DNA from: an uncultured Muribaculaceae bacterium
Lineage (GTDB): Bacteria; Bacteroidota; Bacteroidia; Bacteroidales; Muribaculaceae
DNA length: 64,000 bases
NCBI GenBank assembly: GCA_947525975.1
Contig: CANNVE010000006.1
Span: forward strand, 1-64,000
Direction of reading: 5' to 3'
A program made the translations under genes and the position numbers. Below, piece after piece: positions 20,075 to 28,558 of the stretch (the stretch's first letter is position 1; each line of letters opens with the position of its first letter). A model generated the notes under the pieces. It searched no databases. It was given only the letters and a program-made list of their open reading frames with translations, and had not been told where the DNA came from.

Positions 20075-20258
20075 TACATCAGAACAACTGATGTGAATAT
20101 TTTTACATCAACGAATATACCATGGCTCATAACATAGATTGGTACAATTAATGCCGATTTCCGCTGTCGGAGATTTTTTTCTGATGTGAGGATAGTTTTT
20201 TGAGGATTTTTGCGTACTTTTGGGGACGGAAATCAAAATCTACATAAAACCACATACC

Positions 20259-21452
20259 ATGTACGCAAATTTCAAGGAGCATCTGCAAAAGGAGCTCAAT
20301 GACATCAAGGAAGCCGGCCTTTACAAGACCGAGCGCGTAATCGACACCCCCCAGCGCGCCGCCATCGGAGTGGAGGGCACTGACGGGGAAGTGCTTAACT
20401 TCTGCGCCAACAATTATCTTGGCCTGTCGGACAACAAGCGTCTGATAGAGGCTGCCAAGCGCGGCATGGATGAGCGCGGATACGGCATGTCGTCGGTGCG
20501 CTTCATCTGCGGCACCCAGGATATGCACAAGGAGCTTGAGCGCGCCATCAGCGATTATTTCCACACCGAGGACACCATACTCTACGCCGCTTGCTTCGAC
20601 GCCAACGGCGGACTTTTCGAGCCTCTGCTCACCGAGCAGGACGCCATCATCAGCGATGCGCTCAACCACGCGTCGATCATCGACGGCGTGCGCCTTTGCA
20701 AGGCCAAGCGATTCCGCTACGCCAACGCCGACATGGCCGATCTTGAGGCGAAGCTGCAGGAAGCGCAGGATTGCCGCTTCAAGATCATCGCCACCGACGG
20801 TGTATTCTCCATGGACGGCAATGTGGCCCCGATGGACAAGATCTGCGCCCTGGCCGAAAAATACGGCGCGCTTGTGATGGTCGATGAGAGCCACTCGGCC
20901 GGCGTGGTGGGCCCCACGGGCCACGGCGTGGCCGAGCAATTCGGCGTATACGGCAAGATCGACATCTTCACCGGCACCCTCGGCAAGGCCTTCGGCGGAG
21001 CCATGGGCGGATTCACCACCGGCCCGAAAGAAGTGATCGACATGCTGCGCCAGCGCTCGCGCCCCTATCTCTTCTCCAACTCTGTGGCTCCGTCGATCGT
21101 GGCCGCCAGCATCGAGATGTTCAAGATACTGAAGGAGAGCAACGAGCTGCATGACCGCCTGATGGAGAACGTAGGCTATTTCCGCGATAAGATGCTCGCC
21201 GCAGGCTTCGACATCAAGCCCACCCAGTCGGCCATATGCGCGGTGATGCTCTATGACGCCAAGCTGTCGCAGGATTTCGCCGCCGAGATGCAGAAAGAGG
21301 GCATCTATGTCACCGGCTTCTACTACCCGGTGGTGCCCAAGGGTAAGGCCCGCATACGCGTGCAGCTGAGCGCCGGCCACAACCGCGAGCAGCTCGACCG
21401 CGCCATCTCCGCTTTTGTCAAGGTGGGCAAGAAGCTTGGCGTGATAAAGTGA
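20259..21452 (+). CDS. kbl: Glycine C-acetyltransferase (2-amino-3-ketobutyrate CoA ligase)
   Basis: PLP enzyme of the alpha-oxoamine synthase family that interconverts 2-amino-3-ketobutyrate plus CoA with glycine plus acetyl-CoA in threonine breakdown. With the start at ATG 20259 the protein has 397 residues beginning MYANFKEHLQKEL, the usual Kbl length. Motifs include NFCANNYLGLS, the MVDESHSAG aspartate region and the PLP lysine in TGTLGKAFGG. No tdh (threonine dehydrogenase) is adjacent. Serine palmitoyltransferase is a related alternative, important in Bacteroidales, but the sequence start and length favour Kbl. Confidence 0.88.
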   Translation: MYANFKEHLQKELNDIKEAGLYKTERVIDTPQRAAIGVEGTDGEVLNFCANNYLGLSDNKRLIEAAKRGMDERGYGMSSVRFICGTQDMHKELERAISDYFHTEDTILYAACFDANGGLFEPLLTEQDAIISDALNHASIIDGVRLCKAKRFRYANADMADLEAKLQEAQDCRFKIIATDGVFSMDGNVAPMDKICALAEKYGALVMVDESHSAGVVGPTGHGVAEQFGVYGKIDIFTGTLGKAFGGAMGGFTTGPKEVIDMLRQRSRPYLFSNSVAPSIVAASIEMFKILKESNELHDRLMENVGYFRDKMLAAGFDIKPTQSAICAVMLYDAKLSQDFAAEMQKEGIYVTGFYYPVVPKGKARIRVQLSAGHNREQLDRAISAFVKVGKKLGVIK

Positions 21453-21475
21453 TACCTTCCAAGTAAACGACACCA

Positions 21476-21516
21476 AAGGTTGGGGATGCGCCAATGCGTC
21501 TCCAACCTTATTTTTT
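21476..21516 (+). terminator. Terminator of kbl
   Basis: AAGGTTGG (21476-21483) pairs with CCAACCTT (21502-21509), with partial pairing inside, followed by A and a run of six T (21511-21516). Confidence 0.85.
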
Positions 21517-21568
21517 GCGTTTTTATGTTAATTTTCATAATCATGACGGATCGGGCCGAGGCTCGCAT

Positions 21569-21599
21569 TTTGACATCACGGAAATAATTCGTAACTTTG
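21569..21599 (+). promoter_or_regulatory. Promoter of the DsbD-domain operon
   Basis: TTTG (21569-21572) and TAACTTTG (21592-21599) with a 19-base spacer are an exact match to the Bacteroidales promoter. The first start codon is 60 bases downstream. Confidence 0.75.
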
Positions 21600-21659
21600 C
21601 ATGATACGTCTGGCTTTGGTCAGCGCTTTTATTCCCGATATAACTCTAAATACAGCATA

Positions 21660-22121
21660 ATGAAACGCATCGTCACTTTTTTCCTTTCTGCCGTAATGCT
21701 ATGCTGCCTGGCCGCCGCGCAGGGGCCCGCAAAGCAGAATCCAGTGAAATGGAAGGCAGCATATCAACTCGGATCCAACGGGCAAGGCACCATCACCCTT
21801 ACAGCCGACATTGGCAAAGGATGGCACATGTATGACACTGACCTGCCCGACGCCGGACCGGTGCCGACCACGATAAAATTCGCCGGAGAGGGCTTCAAGT
21901 TTGTCGGACAGCCCAAGGCGAGCCCCGCGCCAAAGAAGGTGGCCGACGAGATGTTTGGCTGCGACCTCACATACTGGGAGGGAAAGGTGACATTCACCCA
22001 GAAAATCAAGCGCGTGGATAAGAACGCGAAAAAAATCAGCATTTCGGTGACATACATGAGCTGCAACGACGCCAACTGCCTGCCGCCGCACACTGAGACT
22101 ATCACACTCGACATAAAATAA
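21660..22121 (+). CDS. Stand-alone DsbD N-terminal domain protein
   Basis: A 153-residue exported protein (start MKRIVTFFLSAVMLCCLAAAQ) made of one DsbD alpha-like domain, the immunoglobulin-fold thiol-transfer domain of the periplasmic reductase DsbD. The redox Cys pair appears as MSCNDANCLPP near the C-terminus, with a further Cys in EMFGCDLTYWEG. It precedes full-length dsbD by 12 bases and shares the promoter. I prefer ATG 21660 because the longer frame only adds residues before a clean signal peptide. Probably it hands electrons from DsbD to particular periplasmic substrates. Confidence 0.82.
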   Translation: MKRIVTFFLSAVMLCCLAAAQGPAKQNPVKWKAAYQLGSNGQGTITLTADIGKGWHMYDTDLPDAGPVPTTIKFAGEGFKFVGQPKASPAPKKVADEMFGCDLTYWEGKVTFTQKIKRVDKNAKKISISVTYMSCNDANCLPPHTETITLDIK

Positions 22122-22133
22122 TCCCCCACCAAA

Positions 22134-24125
22134 ATGCGATTCCTCAACTTAAGACTCATCATAGCCGCCATCATTGGCCTGGCTCTCGGCGCGGGCAATG
22201 CCAAAGCCGACGCCCCGCAGTACGTCACATGGTCGGCTTCAATCGACTCCATATCGCCGACATCGGGCAAAATCGTGTGGACGGCCGACATCGACGCCGG
22301 CTGGCACATTTATGGCATGGAGGCTCCCGCAGGCCTCGATATTCCGCTGACTGTGACATCATTCGCCGTCGAGCCTACAAGCGGACTCAAACTTGGCGCA
22401 GTCACCCCGTCGGAGCCAGCGTCAATCCACGTCGATGACCTGCTCAACGCCGAGATACCCTGGTGGGAAGGCAAGGTGACTTTCACCCAGGATTTCGAGC
22501 TGACTGAAGGCGCCACAGCCGCCAACATCACCAGTGTGGTGAGCTTCATGGTGTGCAACGACGCGTCATGCACTCCTCCGGCCAAAGAGAAATTCTCCCT
22601 GCGGTTCGGATCGGGAACGCCTGCTCCCGCCGTTGAGGAAAAAACCGCGCCGTCAAAATCTACCGGCGCATCGCCCATCATCACAAATGCGGAAGAGCAG
22701 ATGTGGTGGGAGCCCGTCGATGGCGAAATCAACGACGAAATATCGTCGGCCCGGCAAAACTCATGGACCGCGATCTTCTTCATGAGCTTCCTGGGAGGCC
22801 TGCTGGCCTTGCTCACGCCTTGCGTATGGCCCATGATACCGATGACAGTGAGCTTCTTCCTCAAAAGCAACAAAAACAAGCGCAAGGGCACCATCAACGC
22901 CCTGCTCTATGCCTTGAGCATCATAGTGATATTCATGGTGCTGGGCATCGCTGTCACGATCATATTCGGCGCCAGCAAGCTCAACGCCCTGGCCACGAGC
23001 GCGGGCTTCAACGTCGCGTTCTTCGTGATCCTCGTGGTGTTCGCAATATCGTTCTTCGGAGCGTTTGACATCAAGCTGCCGTCGAAGTGGACCAATGCCG
23101 TCGACGCCAAAGCCGACAACACCACCGGCATCATCAGCATCTTCTTCATGGCCTTCACCCTGGTGCTCGTGTCATTCTCTTGCACAGGCCCCATCATAGG
23201 CACGCTCCTTGTGGAGGCGGCTGCCGACGGCAGCAAGCTCGGCCCGGCTGTGGGCATGGGCGGCTTCGCCCTTGGCCTTGCCATCCCCTTCGGCCTCTTC
23301 GCTTTCTTCCCGTCGATGCTCAAGAGCATGCCCAAATCCGGCGGCTGGCTCAACTCGGTGAAGGTGGTGCTCGGCTTCATCGAGCTCATCCTCGCCCTGA
23401 AATTCCTGTCGGTGGCCGACATGACCAACGGCTGGCGCATACTCGACCGCGAGGTGTTCCTCTCGATCTGGATCGTGCTTTTCGCTCTGCTGGGCATGTA
23501 TCTGCTGGGCAAACTACGTTTCTCGCACGACGACGAGAGCAAGCACACTTCGGTGCTCGGCTTCTTCCTCGCCATCATATCATTCGCCTTCGCCGTATAT
23601 CTTGTGCCCGGCCTCTGGGGCGCTCCCCTGAAAGCCACCAGCGCATTCGTGCCTCCGCTGAAGACGCAGGACTTCAACCTCTACGGTGGCGAATACCACG
23701 TATTCAGCGACTATGACGAGGGCATGGCCTACGCTAAGGAAGAGGGCAAGCCCGTGCTCGTAGACTTCACAGGCTATGGCTGCGTCAACTGCCGCAAGAT
23801 GGAGGCTGCCGTATTCGACACTCCCGGAGTGCGCCAGCTCATCGAAGACAACTACGTGATGATACAGCTCTATGTCGACGAGACCCGCAAACTCAAGACC
23901 CCCTACACCGTGACCGAGAACGGCAAGGAAGTGGAGATCACCACCGTGGGCGAACAGTGGAGTTATCTGCAGCGCCATAAGTTCGGCATAGCCTCGCAGC
24001 CCTACTATGTGCTTCTCGACAACGAAGGCCGCCCGCTGTCGGCTCCGAGGGAATATGACGAAAATGTGACGGCATTTGAGCGCTGGCTCACATCCGCCGA
24101 AGAAACATACAGGAACAATAAATAA
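22134..24125 (+). CDS. dsbD: Thiol:disulfide interchange protein DsbD
   Basis: Moves electrons from cytoplasmic thioredoxin to periplasmic thiol proteins. The 663 residues comprise a signal peptide (1-25), an N-terminal DsbD alpha domain with CNDASCTPP (about 142-150), a membrane part of about eight helices (about 215-480) with the two key Cys in LTPCVWPMIP and SFSCTGPIIG, and a C-terminal thioredoxin-fold domain with GYGCVNC (Cys about 549 and 552). All three redox Cys pairs are present, so the protein appears complete. It lies between the stand-alone alpha domain and mazG. Confidence 0.94.
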   Translation: MRFLNLRLIIAAIIGLALGAGNAKADAPQYVTWSASIDSISPTSGKIVWTADIDAGWHIYGMEAPAGLDIPLTVTSFAVEPTSGLKLGAVTPSEPASIHVDDLLNAEIPWWEGKVTFTQDFELTEGATAANITSVVSFMVCNDASCTPPAKEKFSLRFGSGTPAPAVEEKTAPSKSTGASPIITNAEEQMWWEPVDGEINDEISSARQNSWTAIFFMSFLGGLLALLTPCVWPMIPMTVSFFLKSNKNKRKGTINALLYALSIIVIFMVLGIAVTIIFGASKLNALATSAGFNVAFFVILVVFAISFFGAFDIKLPSKWTNAVDAKADNTTGIISIFFMAFTLVLVSFSCTGPIIGTLLVEAAADGSKLGPAVGMGGFALGLAIPFGLFAFFPSMLKSMPKSGGWLNSVKVVLGFIELILALKFLSVADMTNGWRILDREVFLSIWIVLFALLGMYLLGKLRFSHDDESKHTSVLGFFLAIISFAFAVYLVPGLWGAPLKATSAFVPPLKTQDFNLYGGEYHVFSDYDEGMAYAKEEGKPVLVDFTGYGCVNCRKMEAAVFDTPGVRQLIEDNYVMIQLYVDETRKLKTPYTVTENGKEVEITTVGEQWSYLQRHKFGIASQPYYVLLDNEGRPLSAPREYDENVTAFERWLTSAEETYRNNK

Positions 24126-24139
24126 CACAGATCATACCC

Positions 24140-24925
24140 GTGCATAGCAGAGAAGAAAAACTTGAGGCGCTGGGCCGTGTGCTCGACACTCTCGACATAT
24201 TGCGCGTGAAATGCCCGTGGGACGCGAAGCAGACCAACGAAAGCCTGCGCGCCAACACGATTGAAGAAGTGTATGAGCTGACTCAGGCTCTCGCTGACAA
24301 TGATGCCCCCAACATACGCAAGGAGTTGGGCGATGTGCTGCTGCATATATTCTTCTACTCCAAGATCGGACAGGAAAAAGGGCTTTATGACATAGCCGAC
24401 GTGGCCGACGCCCTCAACGACAAACTTATATTCAGACACCCCCACGTATTCGGAGATGTCAACGCCGACAACGCGCATCAGGTAGAGGTCAACTGGGAGC
24501 AGATAAAACTCAAGGAGAAAGGCGGCAACAAGGCCGTGCTCGACGGCGTGCCCGCCGCACTGCCGGCTCTGATCAAGGCATTCCGCATACAGGAGAAGGC
24601 CGCAAACTCAGGCTTTGACTGGGAGAAGCCGGCTGACGTGTGGGAGAAAGTGAAGGAAGAAATCAGCGAAGTGCAGGCGGAAATCGACGCCAATGAGCTT
24701 GACCGCGACGCCCTCGAAGAGGAATTCGGCGATCTGATGTTTTCAGTGATCAACGCCGCGCGCCTCTACAAGGTGAATCCGGAGAATGCACTGGAACGAT
24801 GCAACCGCAAATTCATCAAGCGGTTCAACCACATAGAGGCCGAGGCCAAGAAGCAGGGCCTGAAGCCCTCCGACCTCACCCTCGACCAGCTTGAAGCCCT
24901 TTGGCAGCAGGCCAAAACACTCTAA
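24140..24925 (+). CDS. mazG: Nucleoside triphosphate pyrophosphohydrolase MazG
   Basis: House-cleaning hydrolase of abnormal NTPs giving NMP and pyrophosphate. The 261-residue protein has two MazG domains: CPWDAKQTNESL followed by the EExxE metal motif in TIEEVYELTQAL (about residues 40-45), and a second copy ending in EEEFGDLMF. The start is GTG at 24140, 14 bases after dsbD; no ATG is available ahead of the conserved region. It is probably co-transcribed with dsbD and ends at a strong terminator. Confidence 0.92.
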   Translation: MHSREEKLEALGRVLDTLDILRVKCPWDAKQTNESLRANTIEEVYELTQALADNDAPNIRKELGDVLLHIFFYSKIGQEKGLYDIADVADALNDKLIFRHPHVFGDVNADNAHQVEVNWEQIKLKEKGGNKAVLDGVPAALPALIKAFRIQEKAANSGFDWEKPADVWEKVKEEISEVQAEIDANELDRDALEEEFGDLMFSVINAARLYKVNPENALERCNRKFIKRFNHIEAEAKKQGLKPSDLTLDQLEALWQQAKTL

Positions 24926-24930
24926 AACAT

Positions 24931-24965
24931 CGATTCTGACGCTGCCGCCGGGAGCGTCAGAATCG
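24931..24965 (+). terminator. Hairpin terminator after mazG
   Basis: A perfect 13-bp stem (24931-24943 with 24953-24965) with a 9-base GC-rich loop, six bases after the mazG stop. No T-run follows (CATAAAAG). Confidence 0.65.
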
Positions 24966-24998
24966 CATAAAAGCACCCGTCACCCGAATATACGCTGT

Positions 24999-27104
24999 AT
25001 GATCCTTTGCATCACCGAGAAACCGAGCGTGGCTCGCGACATAGCCGATATCCTTGGAGCCGACATCAAATGCGACGGCTATTTCAAGGGGCCTGACACG
25101 TGCCCCTACGTGGTCACATGGACATTCGGTCACCTCTGCTGCCTGAAAGAGCCCGGCGACTACACCGACCTCTGGAAGCGGTGGAGCATAGGCCAGCTGC
25201 CCATGATACCCCCCAAATTCGGCATAAAGGTGATTCCGGAAACCTACATCGAAAAGCAATTCCGAGTGATCGAGACCCTGAGCCATAGCGCCGACCAGGT
25301 CATCAACTGCGGCGATGCCGGCCAGGAGGGTGAATTGATACAGCGCTGGGTGATGCAGAAAGCCGGGGTGAAATGCCCCGTGCTACGATTCTGGACATCT
25401 TCGCTCACCGAAGAATCGATCAGAAACAGCTTCGCCGACCTAAAGCCGGAGTCGGAATATCAGAATCTCTACATGGCCGGCCTCTCGCGCGCCATCGGCG
25501 ATTGGCTGCTCGGCATGAACGCCACCAGGCTCTATTCGCTCAAATATTCATCGCCCGGCAATGTGCTGTCGATTGGCCGAGTGCAGACCCCCACGCTGGC
25601 GCTGATAGTGCAAAGGCACTTTGAGATCGCCAACTTCAAGCCTGAAGATTATTGGGAATTGCGTACCGTATACCGCGACGTGACATTCTCCGCGCAAGGC
25701 AAGAAATACGCCAAGATCGAGGACGCCGAGGCCGCGGTGGAGCGCATAGCGAAAGAGCCGCTGACTGTCACCGACGTGGCTGAGAAAAAAGGCAAGGAGG
25801 CACCCCCGCGCCTCTTCGACCTGACTTCGCTGCAGGTAGAATGCAACAAGCGCTGGGGCTGGACAGCCGACGAGACCCTTAGGCTGATACAGTCGCTCTA
25901 CGAAAAAAAGGTGACCACCTACCCTCGCGTCGACACCACATATCTCTCTGACGACATCTACGCCAAGGTGCCGAAGATACTTGGCGACATGGCACCCTAC
26001 GCCGCCGTCACCGCCCCGCTCCTGGCCATGCCGAAACTGCCAAAGAGCAAAAAGGTATTCGACAGCTCGAAAGTCACCGACCACCACGCCATCATCCCCA
26101 CAGGCCAATCGCCCCACGTGCTCGTAGGCAATGAGCGCCAGCTCTATCATCTGATAGCCTTGCGGTTCATAGCCGCTTTCTATCCTGACTGCGCTTTCAC
26201 CACCACCACCGTGCTGGCCAAGGCCGCCGACATCGACTTCAAGGCTTCGGGCAAGGTGATCAACGATCCGGGCTGGAGAGCGTTATACGAAAACGAAAAG
26301 AGCAAATCAGAGGCGCAAGCCGACGAGAAAAACGACGATGACCGCATATTGCCACCCTTCACCAAGGGCGAGTCAGGCCCTCACGAGCCGGCTATAGTGA
26401 AAAAGACGACGCAGCCTCCGAAATACTACACCGAAGGCACGCTGCTGCGCGCCATGGAGACAGCCGGAAAGACCGTGGACGACGAAGAGCTGCGCGAGGC
26501 TATGAAGGAAAACGGCATCGGCCGCCCATCGACCCGCGCCGCAATAATCGAGACCCTTTTCAAGCGCCGATACATATACCGCGAGCGCAAAAATATAATG
26601 GCCGCCCCGGCAGGAATAGCCCTGATAGGCACCATCAAGGACGAAATGCTAAAAAGCGCCAAACTCACCGGCATTTGGGAAAACAAGCTGCGCCGCATTG
26701 AGCGAGGCTCCTACGCGGCATCAGACTTCATCTCCGAGCTGAAGACGATGGTGTCGGAGATCGTGGTCAATGTGATGTCAGACAACTCCAATTTCAAGAT
26801 CGACGTCGGCAATGGCGACGCCGACAAAGACACCGCATCTGCCAAGGCTGGTAAGAAGCCATCCCCCAAATCGCCCAAAGGCGGAGCCGACGCAAAGGAG
26901 AAGCCCAAACGCACCCGCCGCAAGAAAGTGGAGACCCTCGAAGCCATCAAATGCCCCAAATGCAAGAAGGGCCACCTGCTGCGCGGACGCACCGCCTACG
27001 GCTGCAGCCGATACGCCGAAGGTTGCGACTTCCTGCTCGACTTCTCCACCCATCCGGCCACGCTCTCTCCACAGGAACTTTACGACAAAATCAAGGCGAA
27101 ATGA
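24999..27104 (+). CDS. topB: DNA topoisomerase III
   Basis: Type IA topoisomerase that decatenates and relaxes DNA. I start at ATG 24999, where the protein begins MILCITEKPSVARDIADILG, the normal Toprim start; upstream codons belong to the terminator region. The 701 residues include the Toprim acidic motif NCGDAGQEGE, SIGRVQTPTLALIV and the active-site Tyr in TTYPRVDTTYL. The C-terminal extension has a Lys-rich linker and one four-Cys zinc ribbon (CPKC...C...C). Its stop overlaps the next gene by four bases. Confidence 0.93.
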   Translation: MILCITEKPSVARDIADILGADIKCDGYFKGPDTCPYVVTWTFGHLCCLKEPGDYTDLWKRWSIGQLPMIPPKFGIKVIPETYIEKQFRVIETLSHSADQVINCGDAGQEGELIQRWVMQKAGVKCPVLRFWTSSLTEESIRNSFADLKPESEYQNLYMAGLSRAIGDWLLGMNATRLYSLKYSSPGNVLSIGRVQTPTLALIVQRHFEIANFKPEDYWELRTVYRDVTFSAQGKKYAKIEDAEAAVERIAKEPLTVTDVAEKKGKEAPPRLFDLTSLQVECNKRWGWTADETLRLIQSLYEKKVTTYPRVDTTYLSDDIYAKVPKILGDMAPYAAVTAPLLAMPKLPKSKKVFDSSKVTDHHAIIPTGQSPHVLVGNERQLYHLIALRFIAAFYPDCAFTTTTVLAKAADIDFKASGKVINDPGWRALYENEKSKSEAQADEKNDDDRILPPFTKGESGPHEPAIVKKTTQPPKYYTEGTLLRAMETAGKTVDDEELREAMKENGIGRPSTRAAIIETLFKRRYIYRERKNIMAAPAGIALIGTIKDEMLKSAKLTGIWENKLRRIERGSYAASDFISELKTMVSEIVVNVMSDNSNFKIDVGNGDADKDTASAKAGKKPSPKSPKGGADAKEKPKRTRRKKVETLEAIKCPKCKKGHLLRGRTAYGCSRYAEGCDFLLDFSTHPATLSPQELYDKIKAK

Positions 27105-27259
27105 CACTCAACGACGTACTTCAGGCCACGGGCGTGGGGCTGATACTGCTCATGGCTATCGTATGGATCATACGCCGCGCCACACGCAAAAAAGACGTCT
27201 GCGGGAGCGGATGCGAGGGCTGTCCGATCAAAGGAAAATGCGATTCTAAAAAAAAGTAG
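27101..27259 (+). CDS. Tiny Cys-rich single-pass membrane protein (FeoB-associated type)
   Basis: A 52-residue protein: one hydrophobic helix (about residues 8-24), an RRATRKK basic patch and a Cys-rich tail with C34, C38, C41 and C47. This is the layout of the FeoB-associated Cys-rich membrane protein family, usually found beside the iron transporter FeoB. No feo gene is present here. The start overlaps the topB stop (ATGA), which argues for a genuine, translationally coupled gene. A role in metal binding is an inference from the Cys spacing. Confidence 0.78.
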   Translation: MTLNDVLQATGVGLILLMAIVWIIRRATRKKDVCGSGCEGCPIKGKCDSKKK

Positions 27260-27421
27260 GCCGCAAGTGATTTTTTGAGTAAAAATTTAACAGAATTCAA
27301 GAAATATTCACTAATTTAGCGGAAATCACACAAAGTGCCTTAAAAAGGGATTTTGTATCTGGTCAAAATAGGTTCCGTAAATCGAAATTCAGTATCTTAG
27401 AATTCAATTTTTTTACTCTTC

Positions 27422-28546
27422 ATGTTTCTCAAATCATTAGCCATCGCCATCGCGGCGGCTGCCATTTGCCCGATAGCGTCATCGGCTCAAGACAACAAAG
27501 ACGAAAAGCCCTGGACATACGTCGACGCCCAGGACCTGCGCGTGATCAACCAAGGATTCAAGGACACAGAACGCCCCTACGCCCGCCTGCCCAAATGGCT
27601 TCAGGACAGCGTGCGCCCCACCCTCTGGGAGCGCCAGCAATGCTCGGCAGGCATAGCCGTGAGGTTCGCCACCAACTCCACCCGCATCGGCGTGAAATAC
27701 AACCTATTCTACAACGCGCACATGGTGCACATGGCCGACACCGGCATCAAGGGCACCGACCTGTATATATTCGAGGGAGACTCGGCCTGGAGACACGTCA
27801 ACACCAACCGCCCCTACCTCAAAGACAAGGACACGAAGATGTGCGAGGCCACATACGTGGAGAATCTCGATGGCAAGATGCACGAATACATGGTGTATCT
27901 ACCCCTCTACGATGGAGTCGACAACCTGAAAATCAAGGTAGACTCAGGCGCCACCATCATTCCCGGCTCGCTTGACCTCATATCGTCAGACAACCGCATC
28001 GTGGCCTACGGCACTTCGATACTGCAAGGCGGATGCGCCTCGCGCACAGGCATGGGCCCGACGGCGATCATCAGCCGCGAACTCAACTGCGAGGTGATAA
28101 ATCTCGGATTCTCCGGCGAGGGCAAGCAGGACCAGTGCGTGGCCAGGGCCATGGCGCAGATCCCCGACGTAGACGTTTTCCTGATCGACCCCGTGCCCAA
28201 CTGCACCGAGATGCAATGCGACACCCTCACCTACGGATTCATCAAGACACTGCGCACAGCACGCCCCGACGCCAAAATCGTGATGCTCGAAGGCCCGATC
28301 TATCCCTACAGCCGATATGACTCATACTTCGGCAATTACCTGCCGAAGAAGAACGCCGCATTCCGCCGCAACTATGAGAAGCTGAAGGCTGAAAATCCCG
28401 ACAATCTATACTATGTGACAAGCGAAGGCCTCGACGGCCCGGAAGATGACGGCACCGTCGACGGCATACACCTCACCGACCTCGGATTCCGCCACTACGC
28501 CAACAAGCTTGTGCCAATACTACGCCCCTTACTACCCAAAAAGTAA
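27422..28546 (+). CDS. Secreted SGNH/GDSL hydrolase with GxDLY domain
   Basis: A 374-residue exported protein (signal peptide to about residue 22, ASSAQD). An N-terminal beta-rich domain contains the GTDLY motif of the GxDLY family. The C-terminal SGNH hydrolase carries block I as YGTSILQGGCASRTGM, the block II Gly in NLGFSGEG and the final DGIHLTDLGF with catalytic Asp and His. Such enzymes usually act as carbohydrate acetyl-esterases. It begins a three-gene rightward run with the M6 protease 12 bases downstream. The 162-base spacer before it is AT-rich and holds no convincing exact promoter. Confidence 0.86.
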   Translation: MFLKSLAIAIAAAAICPIASSAQDNKDEKPWTYVDAQDLRVINQGFKDTERPYARLPKWLQDSVRPTLWERQQCSAGIAVRFATNSTRIGVKYNLFYNAHMVHMADTGIKGTDLYIFEGDSAWRHVNTNRPYLKDKDTKMCEATYVENLDGKMHEYMVYLPLYDGVDNLKIKVDSGATIIPGSLDLISSDNRIVAYGTSILQGGCASRTGMGPTAIISRELNCEVINLGFSGEGKQDQCVARAMAQIPDVDVFLIDPVPNCTEMQCDTLTYGFIKTLRTARPDAKIVMLEGPIYPYSRYDSYFGNYLPKKNAAFRRNYEKLKAENPDNLYYVTSEGLDGPEDDGTVDGIHLTDLGFRHYANKLVPILRPLLPKK

Positions 28547-28558
28547 CACAATAACGTT

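Noticed and set aside
20214-20222. TACTTTTTG as the kbl promoter -7 element
   Set aside because: It has three bases rather than two between TA and TTTG and no -33 element, so I do not list it as a promoter.
20259-21452. Serine palmitoyltransferase as the identity of kbl
   Set aside because: Both belong to the alpha-oxoamine synthase family and Bacteroidales make sphingolipids, but the MYANF start, 397-residue length and NFCANNYLGLS motif fit Kbl better. A phylogeny would settle it.
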